A stretch of DNA of 64,000 nt from Prochlorothrix hollandica PCC 9006 = CALU 1027 (GTDB taxonomy: Bacteria > Cyanobacteriota > Cyanobacteriia > Prochlorotrichales > Prochlorotrichaceae): positions 1,865 to 65,864 of the forward strand of contig NZ_KB235933.1 in NCBI RefSeq assembly GCF_000332315.1, in the 5' to 3' direction. Within the stretch, counting starts at the first letter, position 1; the number at the start of each line of letters is the position of its first letter. Made by a program: the position numbers and the translations under genes. The notes under the pieces were generated by a model, which worked only from the letters and a program-made list of their open reading frames with translations, did not search any database and was not told the DNA's origin. Positions 34,548 to 43,828 of the stretch are shown here, in pieces.

Positions 34548-35990
34548 ATGGATGCAAGGGATAGGGATGGGCCGGATCGAGACGGGAGGGAGGCAGACTT
34601 TACCTGGGGGCAGGCCAGGGACTTTGCCAACCAACTGATCCAGGCCCACAGCGGCAAACACCTGACCGATCTGGAAATTAAGGTGCTCCAAGGCTCCTGG
34701 CAGAACCACACCTACGAGGCCATGGCGGAACAGTACACCTATGGGGCGGGCTACCTCAACCGGGATGTGGGTAATGCCCTCTGGAAAAAGTTATCCCAGG
34801 CTCTGGGGGAAAAGGTGAGCAAAACCAACTTTCGGGAAGCCTTGCGCCGTGCTTGGTGGCAGCAGGGGCGATCGGTTCCTAGTGTGCCCCCTAGTGTGCC
34901 CCCTAGTGTGCGCCCTAGTGTGCTTCCTATGACACCCCCGCTCCCTGCCGTGCCCCTGGCGGAAACCCCCTTTGCCGAGGGTCCCGTGGCTCCCCAGTCT
35001 CCCTTTTATGTGGTGCGATCGCAGGTGGAAGACCTGGGACTGCGATCGCTGCTGAAACCGGGAGCCTTGGTGCGGGTGAAAGCCCCCAGCCTCATGGGCA
35101 AAACCTCCTTCCTCTATTACCTGCTCCAGGGGGTCCAACTCCAGGGCTATGCCACGATTTATTTAGATTTAGGCAGCATTGACCGGGATATTCTCACGGA
35201 TTTGGGGAAATTGCTCCGCTGGCTCTGCGCTAGGGTCAGTCGGCAGCTTAAGATCCCCAATCGCTTAGAGGAGTTTTGGGACTCGGATATTTTTGGCAGC
35301 AACGACAACTGCACCGCCTATTTTGAGGAATATTTACTCCAGGAAGTTCCCCAGCCCGTGGTTTTGGGCTTGGACAACGTCGATCGCCTCTTTCCCCATG
35401 GCGCAGTGGTGGAAGATTTCTTTGGCTTGTTGCGCAGTTGGCATGAACGGGCTAGAATTTCGACGTTATGGCAGCAGTTACGCCTGGTTTTGATGCATTC
35501 TACCGATGTTTATATTCCCCTGGACTATAATCAGTCCCCCTTTAACACCGGTGTTCCCATTGAACTGGTGGAGTTTAGCCCCGATCAAATCCAAGCCTTG
35601 GCCCTGTTGCACCACTGTTCCCTCGATCGCCCTGCCCTGGCCCAGCTCATGGCCGCCATTGGGGGACATCCTTACCTGGTGCGGCGGGCGCTCTATGAAC
35701 TGGGCACCGGATCCCAGACCTTGGGGCAGTTGCTGGCCACAGCGGCCACGGAAACCGGCATCTATGGGGCACATTTGCGGCGGCAGTGGCTGCTGCTGCA
35801 ACAGAATCCGGCGCTGTGGCAGGCTCTGATCCAGGTGGTGCAGGGGACGGAGCCGGTGTCCCTGTCCCCCCTCACCCTCTACAAACTCCACAGCATGGGG
35901 CTAATCCACCGCCACAATAATCGGGTGATGCCCCGCTGTACGGTCTATCGCGATTACTTTCGATCGATGCACCGGGCCGACTCTCCCTAA
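34548..35990 (+). CDS. AAA-like (AAA_35) ATPase with N-terminal vMAP-type winged-helix domain
   Basis: This 480-aa protein has an N-terminal 'LTDLEIKVLQGSWQNHTYEAMAEQYTYGAGYLNRDVGNALWKKLSQALGEKVSKTNFREAL' block, the helix-turn-helix module found at the start of many cyanobacterial vWA-MoxR-associated and effector proteins. A Pro/Ser/Val linker with a 12-bp tandem repeat (34878-34925) follows. The ATPase has 'VRVKAPSLMGKTSFLYYLL' (P-loop variant), 'PVVLGLDNVDRLF' (Walker B) and 'PIELVEFSPDQIQALA' (STAND-like helper). No effector domain is fused. Such proteins probably act as regulatory NTPases in cyanobacterial conflict or signalling networks. The start is ATG at 34548; smc follows on the same strand. 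Confidence 0.75.
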   Translation: MDARDRDGPDRDGREADFTWGQARDFANQLIQAHSGKHLTDLEIKVLQGSWQNHTYEAMAEQYTYGAGYLNRDVGNALWKKLSQALGEKVSKTNFREALRRAWWQQGRSVPSVPPSVPPSVRPSVLPMTPPLPAVPLAETPFAEGPVAPQSPFYVVRSQVEDLGLRSLLKPGALVRVKAPSLMGKTSFLYYLLQGVQLQGYATIYLDLGSIDRDILTDLGKLLRWLCARVSRQLKIPNRLEEFWDSDIFGSNDNCTAYFEEYLLQEVPQPVVLGLDNVDRLFPHGAVVEDFFGLLRSWHERARISTLWQQLRLVLMHSTDVYIPLDYNQSPFNTGVPIELVEFSPDQIQALALLHHCSLDRPALAQLMAAIGGHPYLVRRALYELGTGSQTLGQLLATAATETGIYGAHLRRQWLLLQQNPALWQALIQVVQGTEPVSLSPLTLYKLHSMGLIHRHNNRVMPRCTVYRDYFRSMHRADSP

Positions 35991-36032
35991 TGCCTACCAT
36001 GGGTCCCGTTTCCAAAGGTTGGGCCGATCGGG

Positions 36033-36038
36033 TATAAT
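36033..36038 (+). promoter_or_regulatory. Putative -10 element (TATAAT) for smc
   Basis: GGTATAATG lies about 64-80 bp upstream of the smc start, but no clear -35 box is spaced correctly. Between it and the gene is the interrupted palindrome TAGTAT-N15-ATACTA (36051-36077), a possible operator. Confidence 0.35.
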
Positions 36039-36101
36039 GAAGGGCCAGCTTAGTATTGATGTACTATCGACATACTAGATTGGTGGTAAGCTGTTGCCCA
36101 G

Positions 36102-39100
36102 GTGACCGAGGCGATCGTGGTCCATATCAAGCGCGTTGAACTGACCCACTTCAAATCCTTTGGGGGGACAGCGGATATTCCCCTGTTGCCCGGTTTTACT
36201 GTGGTTTCGGGTCCCAATGGATCCGGGAAATCCAATATTTTAGATGGGCTACTGTTCGCCTTGGGGTTGTCCACTTCCAAGGGAATGCGGGCCGATCGCC
36301 TGCCGGATTTGGTCAACCAAAACGTTGCCCGCAGCCGCTCCACCGTGGAAGCCAGCGTCACCGCCACCTTTGACCTCACGGGGTGGCAGGCGGAGGGCTT
36401 GGGCACATCCCCAGGGGCGAATCTGGGGGCGAATCTGGGGGCGGAGCCAGATCCCCCTGAACCCGATTCCCTGGGTCCTGAACCCACCGCAGCAGACCCC
36501 ACCGGGCTAGATAATCCAGGGCTAGATAATCCAGGGCCAAATAATCCAGAGCTAGATAATCCAGGGCCAAATAATCCAGGGCCAGATAATCCAGGGCCAA
36601 ATAATCCAGGGCTGGAACCCCCGGCGGATAGTGCCAGGGCAGAGGTTACTGCTGACGGTCGTGGGCCGGAGCCAACCGAGCCGGAGCCAACCGAGCCGGA
36701 GCAAACCGAACCGGAGCCGATCGAGTACTCTCCCCTGGAAATCGGTCCCCATTTGCAGGAATGGAGCGTGACCCGAAAATTGCGGGTGACTCCCCAGGGG
36801 ACTTACACCTCCACCTATGCCATCAATGGGGAAACCTGCACCCTCACCCAACTCCATGGCCAACTTAACCGCCTACGCATTTACCCGGAAGGCTACAATA
36901 TTGTGCTGCAAGGGGATGTTACCGGCATTATTTCCATGAATGGCCGGGAGCGGCGGGAGATTATCGATGAATTGGCGGGGGTGGCCCAGTTCGATCGCAA
37001 GATTAACCAGGCCAAGGGCAAGCTGGATGAAGTCAAGGAGCGGGAAGACCGCTGTCGCATCATTGAGCGGGAATTGCAGGAACAGTTGGAGCGCCTTAGT
37101 AAAGATCGCCTCAAAGCGGAAAAATATAAGGCATTGCGCCAGGAATTGCAGCAAAAGGAACAATGGGAAAAGGTGCTGAGTTGGCAGCAACAGCAGCAGC
37201 AGATCCAAAAACTGGAGCAAGCCCTGGCCCAGGGGGCAACGGAACAAACCCAAATCCAGGAGAGCCGCGCCGCCCTCCAGGACACCATTACCGCCACGGA
37301 AACGGTGCTGGAAGCCCTCAACCGCCAAGTGCGGGCCTTGGGGGAAGAGGAACTGCTGGGACTCCAGAGCCAAGGGGCCACCCAGGAGGCAGAACTGCGG
37401 CAGATTTTGCGACAACAGCAGGAACTGGAAACCGCAGGGCAACGTACCCTAGAGCAATTGCAGCAACACCAGGCCAAGGTGGGGGAATATCAGAAAACCC
37501 TGCAACGGGTTCAGGGAGAACGCGCCCACTGGGAAGGTCGGGAACTGGTGCGCCTGGGGGCCGATCGCGACCAAGCCCGCCAAGCCCTGGACGCTAGCCG
37601 GGAAGCGGCCCATGCCATCGCCAGCCGTTCCCAAGCCTGGGTGCAGCAGCAAACCCAACTGCGGCAGCAACTGGATCAGTGGCTGGCCCAAATAGAACCC
37701 CAACGGCGGGAACAGGCCCAATTACAGGAGCGATCGCAGCAATATAACCAACAACGCCAAGATCAGGCGCTAGCTCTGACCCAGGGGGCTGAGGAATTGG
37801 CCCTAGCCCAGGGGCAACTGGCGGAACTGATCCCCCTCCAGACGGAACTGGAAACGGCGATCGCCGCCCTCGCCACCACCCTCGCCCAGACGGAACAGGA
37901 GTTACAGGTGCAGCAGGACACCCAAACCCGACTCCTGCGGGAACAGCGGGAGAAGCAGCGGCAACTGGACAAACTGGAAAGTCTGGCCCAGGCCATGCAG
38001 GAAACCCAGGGCACCCACGCCACCCGCATTCTCTTGCAACTGGGGCTGGCGGGAGTCCATGGCTTGGTGGGGCAGTTGGGGGCGGTGCAGTCCCGCTATC
38101 AACTGGCCTTGGAGGTGGCGGCGGGGGCGCGGTTGGGCTATCTGGTGGTGGAGGATGACGGTGTGGCGGCGGCGGGGATTGCCCTGTTGAAGCGGGAAAA
38201 TGCGGGCCGTGCCACGTTTCTGCCCCTGAACCGGATCCAGGGCCATAAACTAGCCAGTATCCCCAAATGGCAAACCCCGGAAGGGTTCATTGACCATGCG
38301 GTGAACTTGGTGGACTGCGACGATCGCTATGGCGATATTTTCAGCTATGTCTTTGGCAATACGGTGATCTTTGAGTCCTTGACCACGGCACGGCAGCAAC
38401 TGGGGCAATACCGCATCGTCACCCTGGAGGGGGACCTGTTGGAAACCAGCGGGTCCATGACCGGCGGCAGTGTGCGGCGGCAACGGGGGGCGGTGGGCTT
38501 TGGCAGCAGTGACTCGGAAGAGTCGGGGGAGATCAAGGGTCTGCGGGAGCGCTTAGGGCAGATCGAGGCGGTATTGGGCCGCTGCGATCGCCAAATCCAT
38601 ACCCTGACCACCCAGGGGCGGGACACTAGCCAAACCCTGACGGAACAACGGCAGCACCATCGGGATCTGCGATCGGAGGCGGATCTGCTGCGCCAAACGG
38701 TGACCCGCCTGGAACAGCAACAGACCCAGTTACAGCAGCAGCAACAGACCCAGGACACCGCCCTCGGGGAAGCCCAAGTCCGGCTGCAAACCCTAGCCCA
38801 AACTATTCCCGCCCTAGAAGCCCAAATCCAGGAATTGCGGCAAACCCTGGGGCAATTGGAGCAGTCCCCCATCCATGGGGAGTGGCAACAGCGCCAAACC
38901 CAGGTACAAACCCAGGAAGCCACCCTCCAGGATCGGGAATTGGCCCTGCGCAGTGGGGAGCAGCAGCTCCAGGGGTTAATCCGGGAGCAGGAGCGCTGCA
39001 CCAGTCAAATCAGCCAACTCCAAGGCCAAATCCAGAGTTTACGTCAACAGCAAGGGGAACAGATCAACGATCATTCCGCCCTGGGCATTCAACGCACCAC

Positions 39101-40031
39101 CCTGGAGGGCCAACTCCAGCAGTTGCGGCAACACATCGCCAGCCTGGAGGAACGCCTGGGGAGCCAGAAGCAGGAACGGGATCGGGTGGAGCGCCAACAG
39201 CGGGATCAGCGGCAGGAACTGCAACAATTGGACTGGCAGGGCCAAAAACTCCAGGAAACCCAGGCCGAACGCCAGGAAAAACTGGGGCAATGGCGGGAAA
39301 CCTTGGCCCAACAGGAGCGGGAGTTACCCCAGCCCTGGCCGGAGATTCCCCCGGAGGTGGTGGCGGCGGGGCTGGCTCCCCTGAACCATGAGTTGCGTGC
39401 CTTAGCCAAACGGATCCAAGCCATGGAGCCGGTCAATATGCTGGCCCTGGAGGAGTACGATCGCACCCAAGCCCGCTTAACGGATCTCAGTGAGAAACTG
39501 GCCACCCTGGAGTCGGAACGAACGGAAATCCTACTGCGCATCGAAACCTTCACCACCCTGCGCACCCGGGCCTTTATGGAGTCTTTTGAGGCCATTGATG
39601 CTAATTTTCGCGAGATTTTCGCCCAATTGTCCGATGGGGACGGCTATTTGCAACTGGATGACCCGGACAACCCCCTCAGTGGCGGTCTCAATCTGGTGGC
39701 CCACCCCAAGGGTAAACCGGTGCGGCGGCTGGCTTCCATGTCGGGGGGAGAGAAGTCTTTGACGGCCCTCAGTTTTATCTTTGCCCTGCAACGCTACCGC
39801 CCCTCTCCCTTTTATGCCTTTGATGAGGTGGATAGTTTCCTGGATGGGGCTAATGTGGAGCGTTTAGCCCAGGTTATCCGCCAACAGTGCCACCAAGCCC
39901 AGTTTATTGTGGTCAGTCACCGCCGCCCCATGATTGAAGCGGCCCAACGGACGATCGGGGTCACCCAAGCCCGTGGCTCCCACACCCAGGTCCTCGGCAT
40001 CACCCTCGAAGACTCCCCGCCCCTCCCCTAA
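36102..40031 (+). CDS. smc: Chromosome segregation protein SMC, with repetitive insertion in the N-terminal head
   Basis: The protein is 1309 aa from GTG at 36102; GTG at 36117 (VHIKRVELTHFKSFGG) fits the family start better. It has Walker A 'GPNGSGKS' (about 38-45), 'GYNIVLQGDV' in the N-head, long Gln-rich coiled coils, the hinge at about 645-755 ('GVHGLVGQLGAV...AAGARLGYLVVEDD'), a second coil, ABC signature 'SMSGGEKSLTALSFIFAL' (about 1210) and Walker B 'PFYAFDEVDSFLDGANV'. It organises and segregates chromosomes with ScpA/ScpB. It is about 100 residues longer than usual, because residues about 100-210 are low-complexity: seven 15-bp repeats (36506-36610; LDNPG/PNNPG units) and three more (36669-36713; EPTEP units). 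The insertion lies between conserved strands of the ATPase head. Confidence 0.95.
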   Translation: MTEAIVVHIKRVELTHFKSFGGTADIPLLPGFTVVSGPNGSGKSNILDGLLFALGLSTSKGMRADRLPDLVNQNVARSRSTVEASVTATFDLTGWQAEGLGTSPGANLGANLGAEPDPPEPDSLGPEPTAADPTGLDNPGLDNPGPNNPELDNPGPNNPGPDNPGPNNPGLEPPADSARAEVTADGRGPEPTEPEPTEPEQTEPEPIEYSPLEIGPHLQEWSVTRKLRVTPQGTYTSTYAINGETCTLTQLHGQLNRLRIYPEGYNIVLQGDVTGIISMNGRERREIIDELAGVAQFDRKINQAKGKLDEVKEREDRCRIIERELQEQLERLSKDRLKAEKYKALRQELQQKEQWEKVLSWQQQQQQIQKLEQALAQGATEQTQIQESRAALQDTITATETVLEALNRQVRALGEEELLGLQSQGATQEAELRQILRQQQELETAGQRTLEQLQQHQAKVGEYQKTLQRVQGERAHWEGRELVRLGADRDQARQALDASREAAHAIASRSQAWVQQQTQLRQQLDQWLAQIEPQRREQAQLQERSQQYNQQRQDQALALTQGAEELALAQGQLAELIPLQTELETAIAALATTLAQTEQELQVQQDTQTRLLREQREKQRQLDKLESLAQAMQETQGTHATRILLQLGLAGVHGLVGQLGAVQSRYQLALEVAAGARLGYLVVEDDGVAAAGIALLKRENAGRATFLPLNRIQGHKLASIPKWQTPEGFIDHAVNLVDCDDRYGDIFSYVFGNTVIFESLTTARQQLGQYRIVTLEGDLLETSGSMTGGSVRRQRGAVGFGSSDSEESGEIKGLRERLGQIEAVLGRCDRQIHTLTTQGRDTSQTLTEQRQHHRDLRSEADLLRQTVTRLEQQQTQLQQQQQTQDTALGEAQVRLQTLAQTIPALEAQIQELRQTLGQLEQSPIHGEWQQRQTQVQTQEATLQDRELALRSGEQQLQGLIREQERCTSQISQLQGQIQSLRQQQGEQINDHSALGIQRTTLEGQLQQLRQHIASLEERLGSQKQERDRVERQQRDQRQELQQLDWQGQKLQETQAERQEKLGQWRETLAQQERELPQPWPEIPPEVVAAGLAPLNHELRALAKRIQAMEPVNMLALEEYDRTQARLTDLSEKLATLESERTEILLRIETFTTLRTRAFMESFEAIDANFREIFAQLSDGDGYLQLDDPDNPLSGGLNLVAHPKGKPVRRLASMSGGEKSLTALSFIFALQRYRPSPFYAFDEVDSFLDGANVERLAQVIRQQCHQAQFIVVSHRRPMIEAAQRTIGVTQARGSHTQVLGITLEDSPPLP
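36506..36713. repeat. Two 15-bp tandem arrays inside smc (7 and 3 copies)
   Basis: Units GCTAGATAATCCAGG/GCCAAATAATCCAGG run from 36506 to 36610. Units GAGCCAACCGAGCCG run from 36669 to 36713. Both stay in frame. Confidence 0.92.
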
Positions 40032-40082
40032 CCGGGGCAGCAAACGGCCTCCCGTCCCAACCCCTTAAAACGCAATGGGATC

Positions 40083-42851
40083 TCACCAGCCATTGCGCAT
40101 CAAATTCTCGATGCTTCGACGGGAGAGCACCCTGGCGCAGTTACGCCATTCATCTTCCTCAGCGTCGAGGTTTTCGTTATAGCGAATATCAAAGCCATTA
40201 ACCCGCCTTTGGGCATCGATGTACTCATCAAGCTTCTCGTCCAGAGTTTCGATATTTTCGATCCAGGTGTCTTCGATCGTATCTGGCAAGGAGCCGAACA
40301 GATCAAAGCGATCCTTCATCCGAGCTGAGAGCCGTTCGTAGATGGTTTCATCGACGGTGTCTTGGTAGACCAGGTTAAGCATATCTACGGTGGAGCGCGT
40401 TTGGCCGAAGCGTTTGATCCGACCAATGCGCTGTTCAAGTCGGGTGGGGTTCCAGGGTAAATCGACGTTAATGAGGGTGCCCAGGCGCTGGAGGTTTAGC
40501 CCTTCACAGGCGGCATCGGTAGCCACCATGATCCGGATGTTTTGGTCTTCTACCATCTTCTTCAGCGTTTCTCGTTTTTCTCTATTTCGGATATCTGGGC
40601 CACGGAAGAGGGCGCTTTTGTCTGCACCCGCATAGATGCCGACGAGCTGATCAGGGAAGAGGGCGGCTAGATTTTCTGCGACCCAGGCGGCGGTGTCGTA
40701 ATACTGGCTGAAGATGATACAACCATGCTCCAGCCAGTTCTCTTGGGTGAGGTAGTGTTTGACGGCCTTGAGTTTCGGATCTTCTCCTTGCATGTCTTGG
40801 AGAGCATTGATCAGGTCATGGAGGGCTTCTTGCTCTGCGATCGCTAATTCAATGTCTTGCCCCAGTTCCAGCTCGTTTTCGTCTTCGAGGGTTTGCCGGT
40901 CAAGGAGTTTGTGAGCCGTGTTTAATCCGGCCACGCAACTAGAGCAGAGGCGTTGGGTCACAAGATTTTTCATAAACCCGCTCCCACCCACTCGCCTGCC
41001 ATAGGCTTGACCAAAAGCCAGGGCTGCCTCGTAGGCATTGACGAACGCTTGGTCTGTTCTGAGGCCGCGTTGTTGAAATAGGATGGCAACGGTATTGGGG
41101 TCGCGGCATTTTTCTGGGTTGGGATGGAGGTCTACGCCGACTTTTGGGAGCAACCCCGCTTCTTCCAGCACTTTTCGCTTGCGCAGCACCACATGGCGAA
41201 CGATCGGATTATGGCGCTGAAAGAACCGCATGTTAGCCCGCTCGGTATCCAGCAGATGTTCAAGGTCATCACGGACGGCCAGAGGTAGATCGACTAGCGA
41301 GGCAGCGGTGTCAAAATCTTGCGGGGTCATCCCCAGTTCGCCACGAATTTCGTGGATGACCCGGCGAAAGTCGCTTTCTTTGGAGGACTCTAGTGGGGGC
41401 AGGGGCGATCGAAGGTATCGCCACGCTACTTCTGGATCATCAATCTGCTCCTCCCCGGTGACCACCGGAACTACCCGCTCTGGGTGATGCCAGGGGCTGA
41501 AATCGTTCCCTAATACAAAGCGGCCATCGCCTCGGTGGAGAATGCGTAACTGATCCCAAAGGTCTTCGGGTCGAGTTTGCATCGGGGTCGCCGTTCCCAA
41601 CAGAACGTGTTTGGAGCGACCAGCCGCGTCGAGCATAAACTGCAACAGCGCATTGGGTTGATCTACACCATTACCCAGTCCTTGTTTAGTTCGCGATTTG
41701 TGGGACTCATCCAGAATCAGGATTTCAAAGTTGACTTGGTTCAGCAGGTCTCGCTCCCGCGTGGGTTGGACAATCAAGCCGGTTGAAATAATGCCGATTC
41801 GTAGGGGGCAGCGCACAACATTTTCAGGACCAGTCGGGGAAATCGCCCGCTCTTCGGGGTCAAGCCACACTTTTTTTTGTGATGACCAGCGGGCACAGGG
41901 TAATCCTAGCTTGTCGATCAGCTCTGTCTGCCATTGCCCAGTCAGGGTAGCTGGGGCAAAGATCGCGATCGGTCGTCGCCGAGATCGAGGGCCACGCTGG
42001 GCAACCTCTTGTTCATGGATCAGGGTTAAGGTGAGGGCGGCGGTGGCCAAAGAGAGGGTTTTGCCCAGCCCTACTTCGTCGGCAATGAGGAGCCTGACCA
42101 CGCCATGCCAGCGCAGGTGCTTTAGGCATTCAGTCACGAAGGCCCGCTGCCAGGGAGAGAGGGACAGCCCTTCGCGGTACATGGGCGATTCTACCAGGAC
42201 GGCAGGGGCTAAACTATCAAGGTCGGATTGCTCGTCTAGCTCAATCTCGACCCGATGCGCGCGACGACCCACCTCCTGAACGACGGCTCTGGGGAGGGGT
42301 ACGGCCTTGGCCCACAGCGCATCAAATTCTGCCTGGATCCAGTCCACGCCTTCGGGGCTTTCATCGGACCAGACAATTTCGTAGTGGGATTGCCAGCCCG
42401 CGCGGGTTTCGTTCATGGAACCCATAAAGCCAATCCGGCGACCATCCCGCAGCTCAATGACACCTGCTTTGCCATGGACAAAGCCGCAGAAGTCATCGGG
42501 GGCCACGCGAATGGCGTTGGGATGGTTGCCCAAGAATTCGTACAGCCATTGGTAACGGGGTCTGTTGAGCAGGGAGTCTGCCTCGACGGGCAAGCTGTTT
42601 AAGCGTCCCAGCAGTTTAGCTTCCTGAATCTTGGCGACTTTGATATCCTCGGAGCGGACATCTGAGTTGCACACGATCCGGACATCATCGATGCCGTCGA
42701 GGTACTCTCCAGCAATCTCGAATAGAGATGAGGTGAAGTAGCCCGCAATGCGGTGGTAGCGTTTCGCCTGTTTGAGGTATTGAGTGAGGATCGTTTGGTC
42801 TAAGCGATGGGTGCGAGAAGAAAACCGCTGAATCAATGGCTCATTCATCAC
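40083..42851 (-). CDS. PLD-domain SNF2-family helicase (defence-type)
   Basis: This 922-aa protein has an N-terminal phospholipase-D-like domain (residues about 1-165) with 'FVHGKAGVIELRDGRRIGFMGSMNET', the HxK...GSxN form used by nuclease-like or DNA-binding PLDs. A full SF2/SNF2 engine follows: 'LIADEVGLGKTLSLA' (motif I), 'LILDESHKSR' (DESH, motif II), 'LLGTATPMQ' (III), 'CIIFSQYYDT' (IV), 'VATDAACEGLNLQ' (V) and 'RLEQRIGRIKRFGQT' (VI). It is the last gene of the leftward defence-type locus that starts at 52942. MITE-2 copy c sits 24 bp upstream of its ATG and separates it from xisI. It is intact. Confidence 0.85.
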   Translation of the reverse strand: MMNEPLIQRFSSRTHRLDQTILTQYLKQAKRYHRIAGYFTSSLFEIAGEYLDGIDDVRIVCNSDVRSEDIKVAKIQEAKLLGRLNSLPVEADSLLNRPRYQWLYEFLGNHPNAIRVAPDDFCGFVHGKAGVIELRDGRRIGFMGSMNETRAGWQSHYEIVWSDESPEGVDWIQAEFDALWAKAVPLPRAVVQEVGRRAHRVEIELDEQSDLDSLAPAVLVESPMYREGLSLSPWQRAFVTECLKHLRWHGVVRLLIADEVGLGKTLSLATAALTLTLIHEQEVAQRGPRSRRRPIAIFAPATLTGQWQTELIDKLGLPCARWSSQKKVWLDPEERAISPTGPENVVRCPLRIGIISTGLIVQPTRERDLLNQVNFEILILDESHKSRTKQGLGNGVDQPNALLQFMLDAAGRSKHVLLGTATPMQTRPEDLWDQLRILHRGDGRFVLGNDFSPWHHPERVVPVVTGEEQIDDPEVAWRYLRSPLPPLESSKESDFRRVIHEIRGELGMTPQDFDTAASLVDLPLAVRDDLEHLLDTERANMRFFQRHNPIVRHVVLRKRKVLEEAGLLPKVGVDLHPNPEKCRDPNTVAILFQQRGLRTDQAFVNAYEAALAFGQAYGRRVGGSGFMKNLVTQRLCSSCVAGLNTAHKLLDRQTLEDENELELGQDIELAIAEQEALHDLINALQDMQGEDPKLKAVKHYLTQENWLEHGCIIFSQYYDTAAWVAENLAALFPDQLVGIYAGADKSALFRGPDIRNREKRETLKKMVEDQNIRIMVATDAACEGLNLQRLGTLINVDLPWNPTRLEQRIGRIKRFGQTRSTVDMLNLVYQDTVDETIYERLSARMKDRFDLFGSLPDTIEDTWIENIETLDEKLDEYIDAQRRVNGFDIRYNENLDAEEDEWRNCARVLSRRSIENLMRNGW

Positions 42852-42874
42852 GTTGTCTGTCCGTTAGTTATAGC

Positions 42875-42977
42875 TACAGCAACCCTAAATCAGTTGTAAG
42901 GATCTCGATCGCTGAAACCCTTGGTGTGGTGTGCGCCCGAAGGGCGCACACCACACGACCCATTTAGGACTGCTGTA
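42875..42977 (-). mobile_element. MITE-2 copy c (103 bp), just upstream of the helicase gene
   Basis: The TACAGCAACCCTAAAT end lies at 42875 and the inverted end finishes at 42977, with TA at both borders. The central stem is the GCGCCC/GGGCGC variant, as in copy b. Confidence 0.9.
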
Positions 42978-43091
42978 TAGCCATCTTTGTTTAAGCATCA
43001 ACCAGCCTCCAGCCCCCAATATTGGCAGCTTTGAACTCTTTCTCCCCCAGCATTGGGGGTGGGGGGCGATTCAGTCAGGCTTCCTGCTCTT

Positions 43092-43421
43092 CTAGGCAAC
43101 GCTGTACTGGGTGTAGGGGCGTTTATAGGGGGGCTGCAATCCCAGCACAATGTCAGAAGCTGGAACCCCACGATCGACCAGTTCTTGCCCTAGGTCTGAT
43201 TCTGTCATGTTCTGCTGAATCCAGATTTTTCCTTGCTTGATATCCAGGTGAATGTAGCAAACATAAAGGCGATGCAGCCCCTGCCAACCCAGTTCGAGCA
43301 GTTGATAGTGATCGTTCTCCGGATCGCAAATAATCTGACATTCAATGTCCGGATCGTCTTTCGTAGCGTGGCTTTGAAGTAACTCACGAATGATTTTGCG
43401 GTACTGATCTAATGTTTCCAT
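43092..43421 (-). CDS. xisI: XisI family protein
   Basis: This 109-aa protein has the family pattern 'METLDQYRKIIRELLQSHA', 'HYQLLELGWQGLHRLYVCYIHLDIKQGKIWIQQNMTE' and 'LVDRGVPASDIVLGLQPPYKR'. XisI and XisH were first named as factors needed for excision of the fdxN element in heterocyst cyanobacteria, but pairs are widespread and their general role is unclear. The gene overlaps xisH by 13 bp, so the two are translationally coupled. Here the pair lies between the split methyltransferase and the helicase. Confidence 0.9.
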   Translation of the reverse strand: METLDQYRKIIRELLQSHATKDDPDIECQIICDPENDHYQLLELGWQGLHRLYVCYIHLDIKQGKIWIQQNMTESDLGQELVDRGVPASDIVLGLQPPYKRPYTQYSVA

Positions 43422-43822
43422 TCCACAATTTCCTCCTGGGTGGGATTGTAAATCAAGAGTTTCAAGGCATAGCTTTTGACGGCAGATTGCACAAAGCGTT
43501 CTTGAAAGAAGCTGTTAAATACGTCTTCAGGGATTGCCAGATAGAGAGTGCGATCGCGATCAGTCATCTCTAGGGCAAGGCGATAGTTCAGAAATTGTCC
43601 CAAGGCAGCATGGAAGTCATTGATGGCAGAGGGGTTAATAAAGCCTTTGACCTCAACGGCAATTTTTTGTCCGTCTCGTTCCGCCGCAAACACTTTCTCA
43701 GCCGCCAAATCAATTTCTAATTTAACCCGATCGATACGGATGGTTAGGGGATCTCTGGTAATGTTCCACCCTTTTTTGATCAGGGCCGTTTTGACGGCTT
43801 GGTGAAATAAATCTTTCGCCAT
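43409..43822 (-). CDS. xisH: XisH family protein (PD-(D/E)XK-like)
   Basis: This 137-aa protein starts 'MAKDLFHQAVKTALIKKGWNITRDPLTIR'. It then has 'LEIDLAAEKVFAAERDGQKIAVEVKGFINPSAINDFHAALGQFLNYRLAL'. The D...ExK arrangement (IDLAAE, AVEVKGF) is that of the endonuclease-like fold. The start is ATG at 43822, only 6 bp after the stop of the DUF1156 methyltransferase frame, so it belongs to the same transcript. Confidence 0.9.
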   Translation of the reverse strand: MAKDLFHQAVKTALIKKGWNITRDPLTIRIDRVKLEIDLAAEKVFAAERDGQKIAVEVKGFINPSAINDFHAALGQFLNYRLALEMTDRDRTLYLAIPEDVFNSFFQERFVQSAVKSYALKLLIYNPTQEEIVEWKH

Positions 43823-43828
43823 ATTTTT

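Noticed and set aside
36893-37477. Open frames opposite the smc coiled coil
   Set aside because: They are antisense shadows with Cys/Ser- or Leu-rich low-complexity translations caused by Gln-rich coding sequence.
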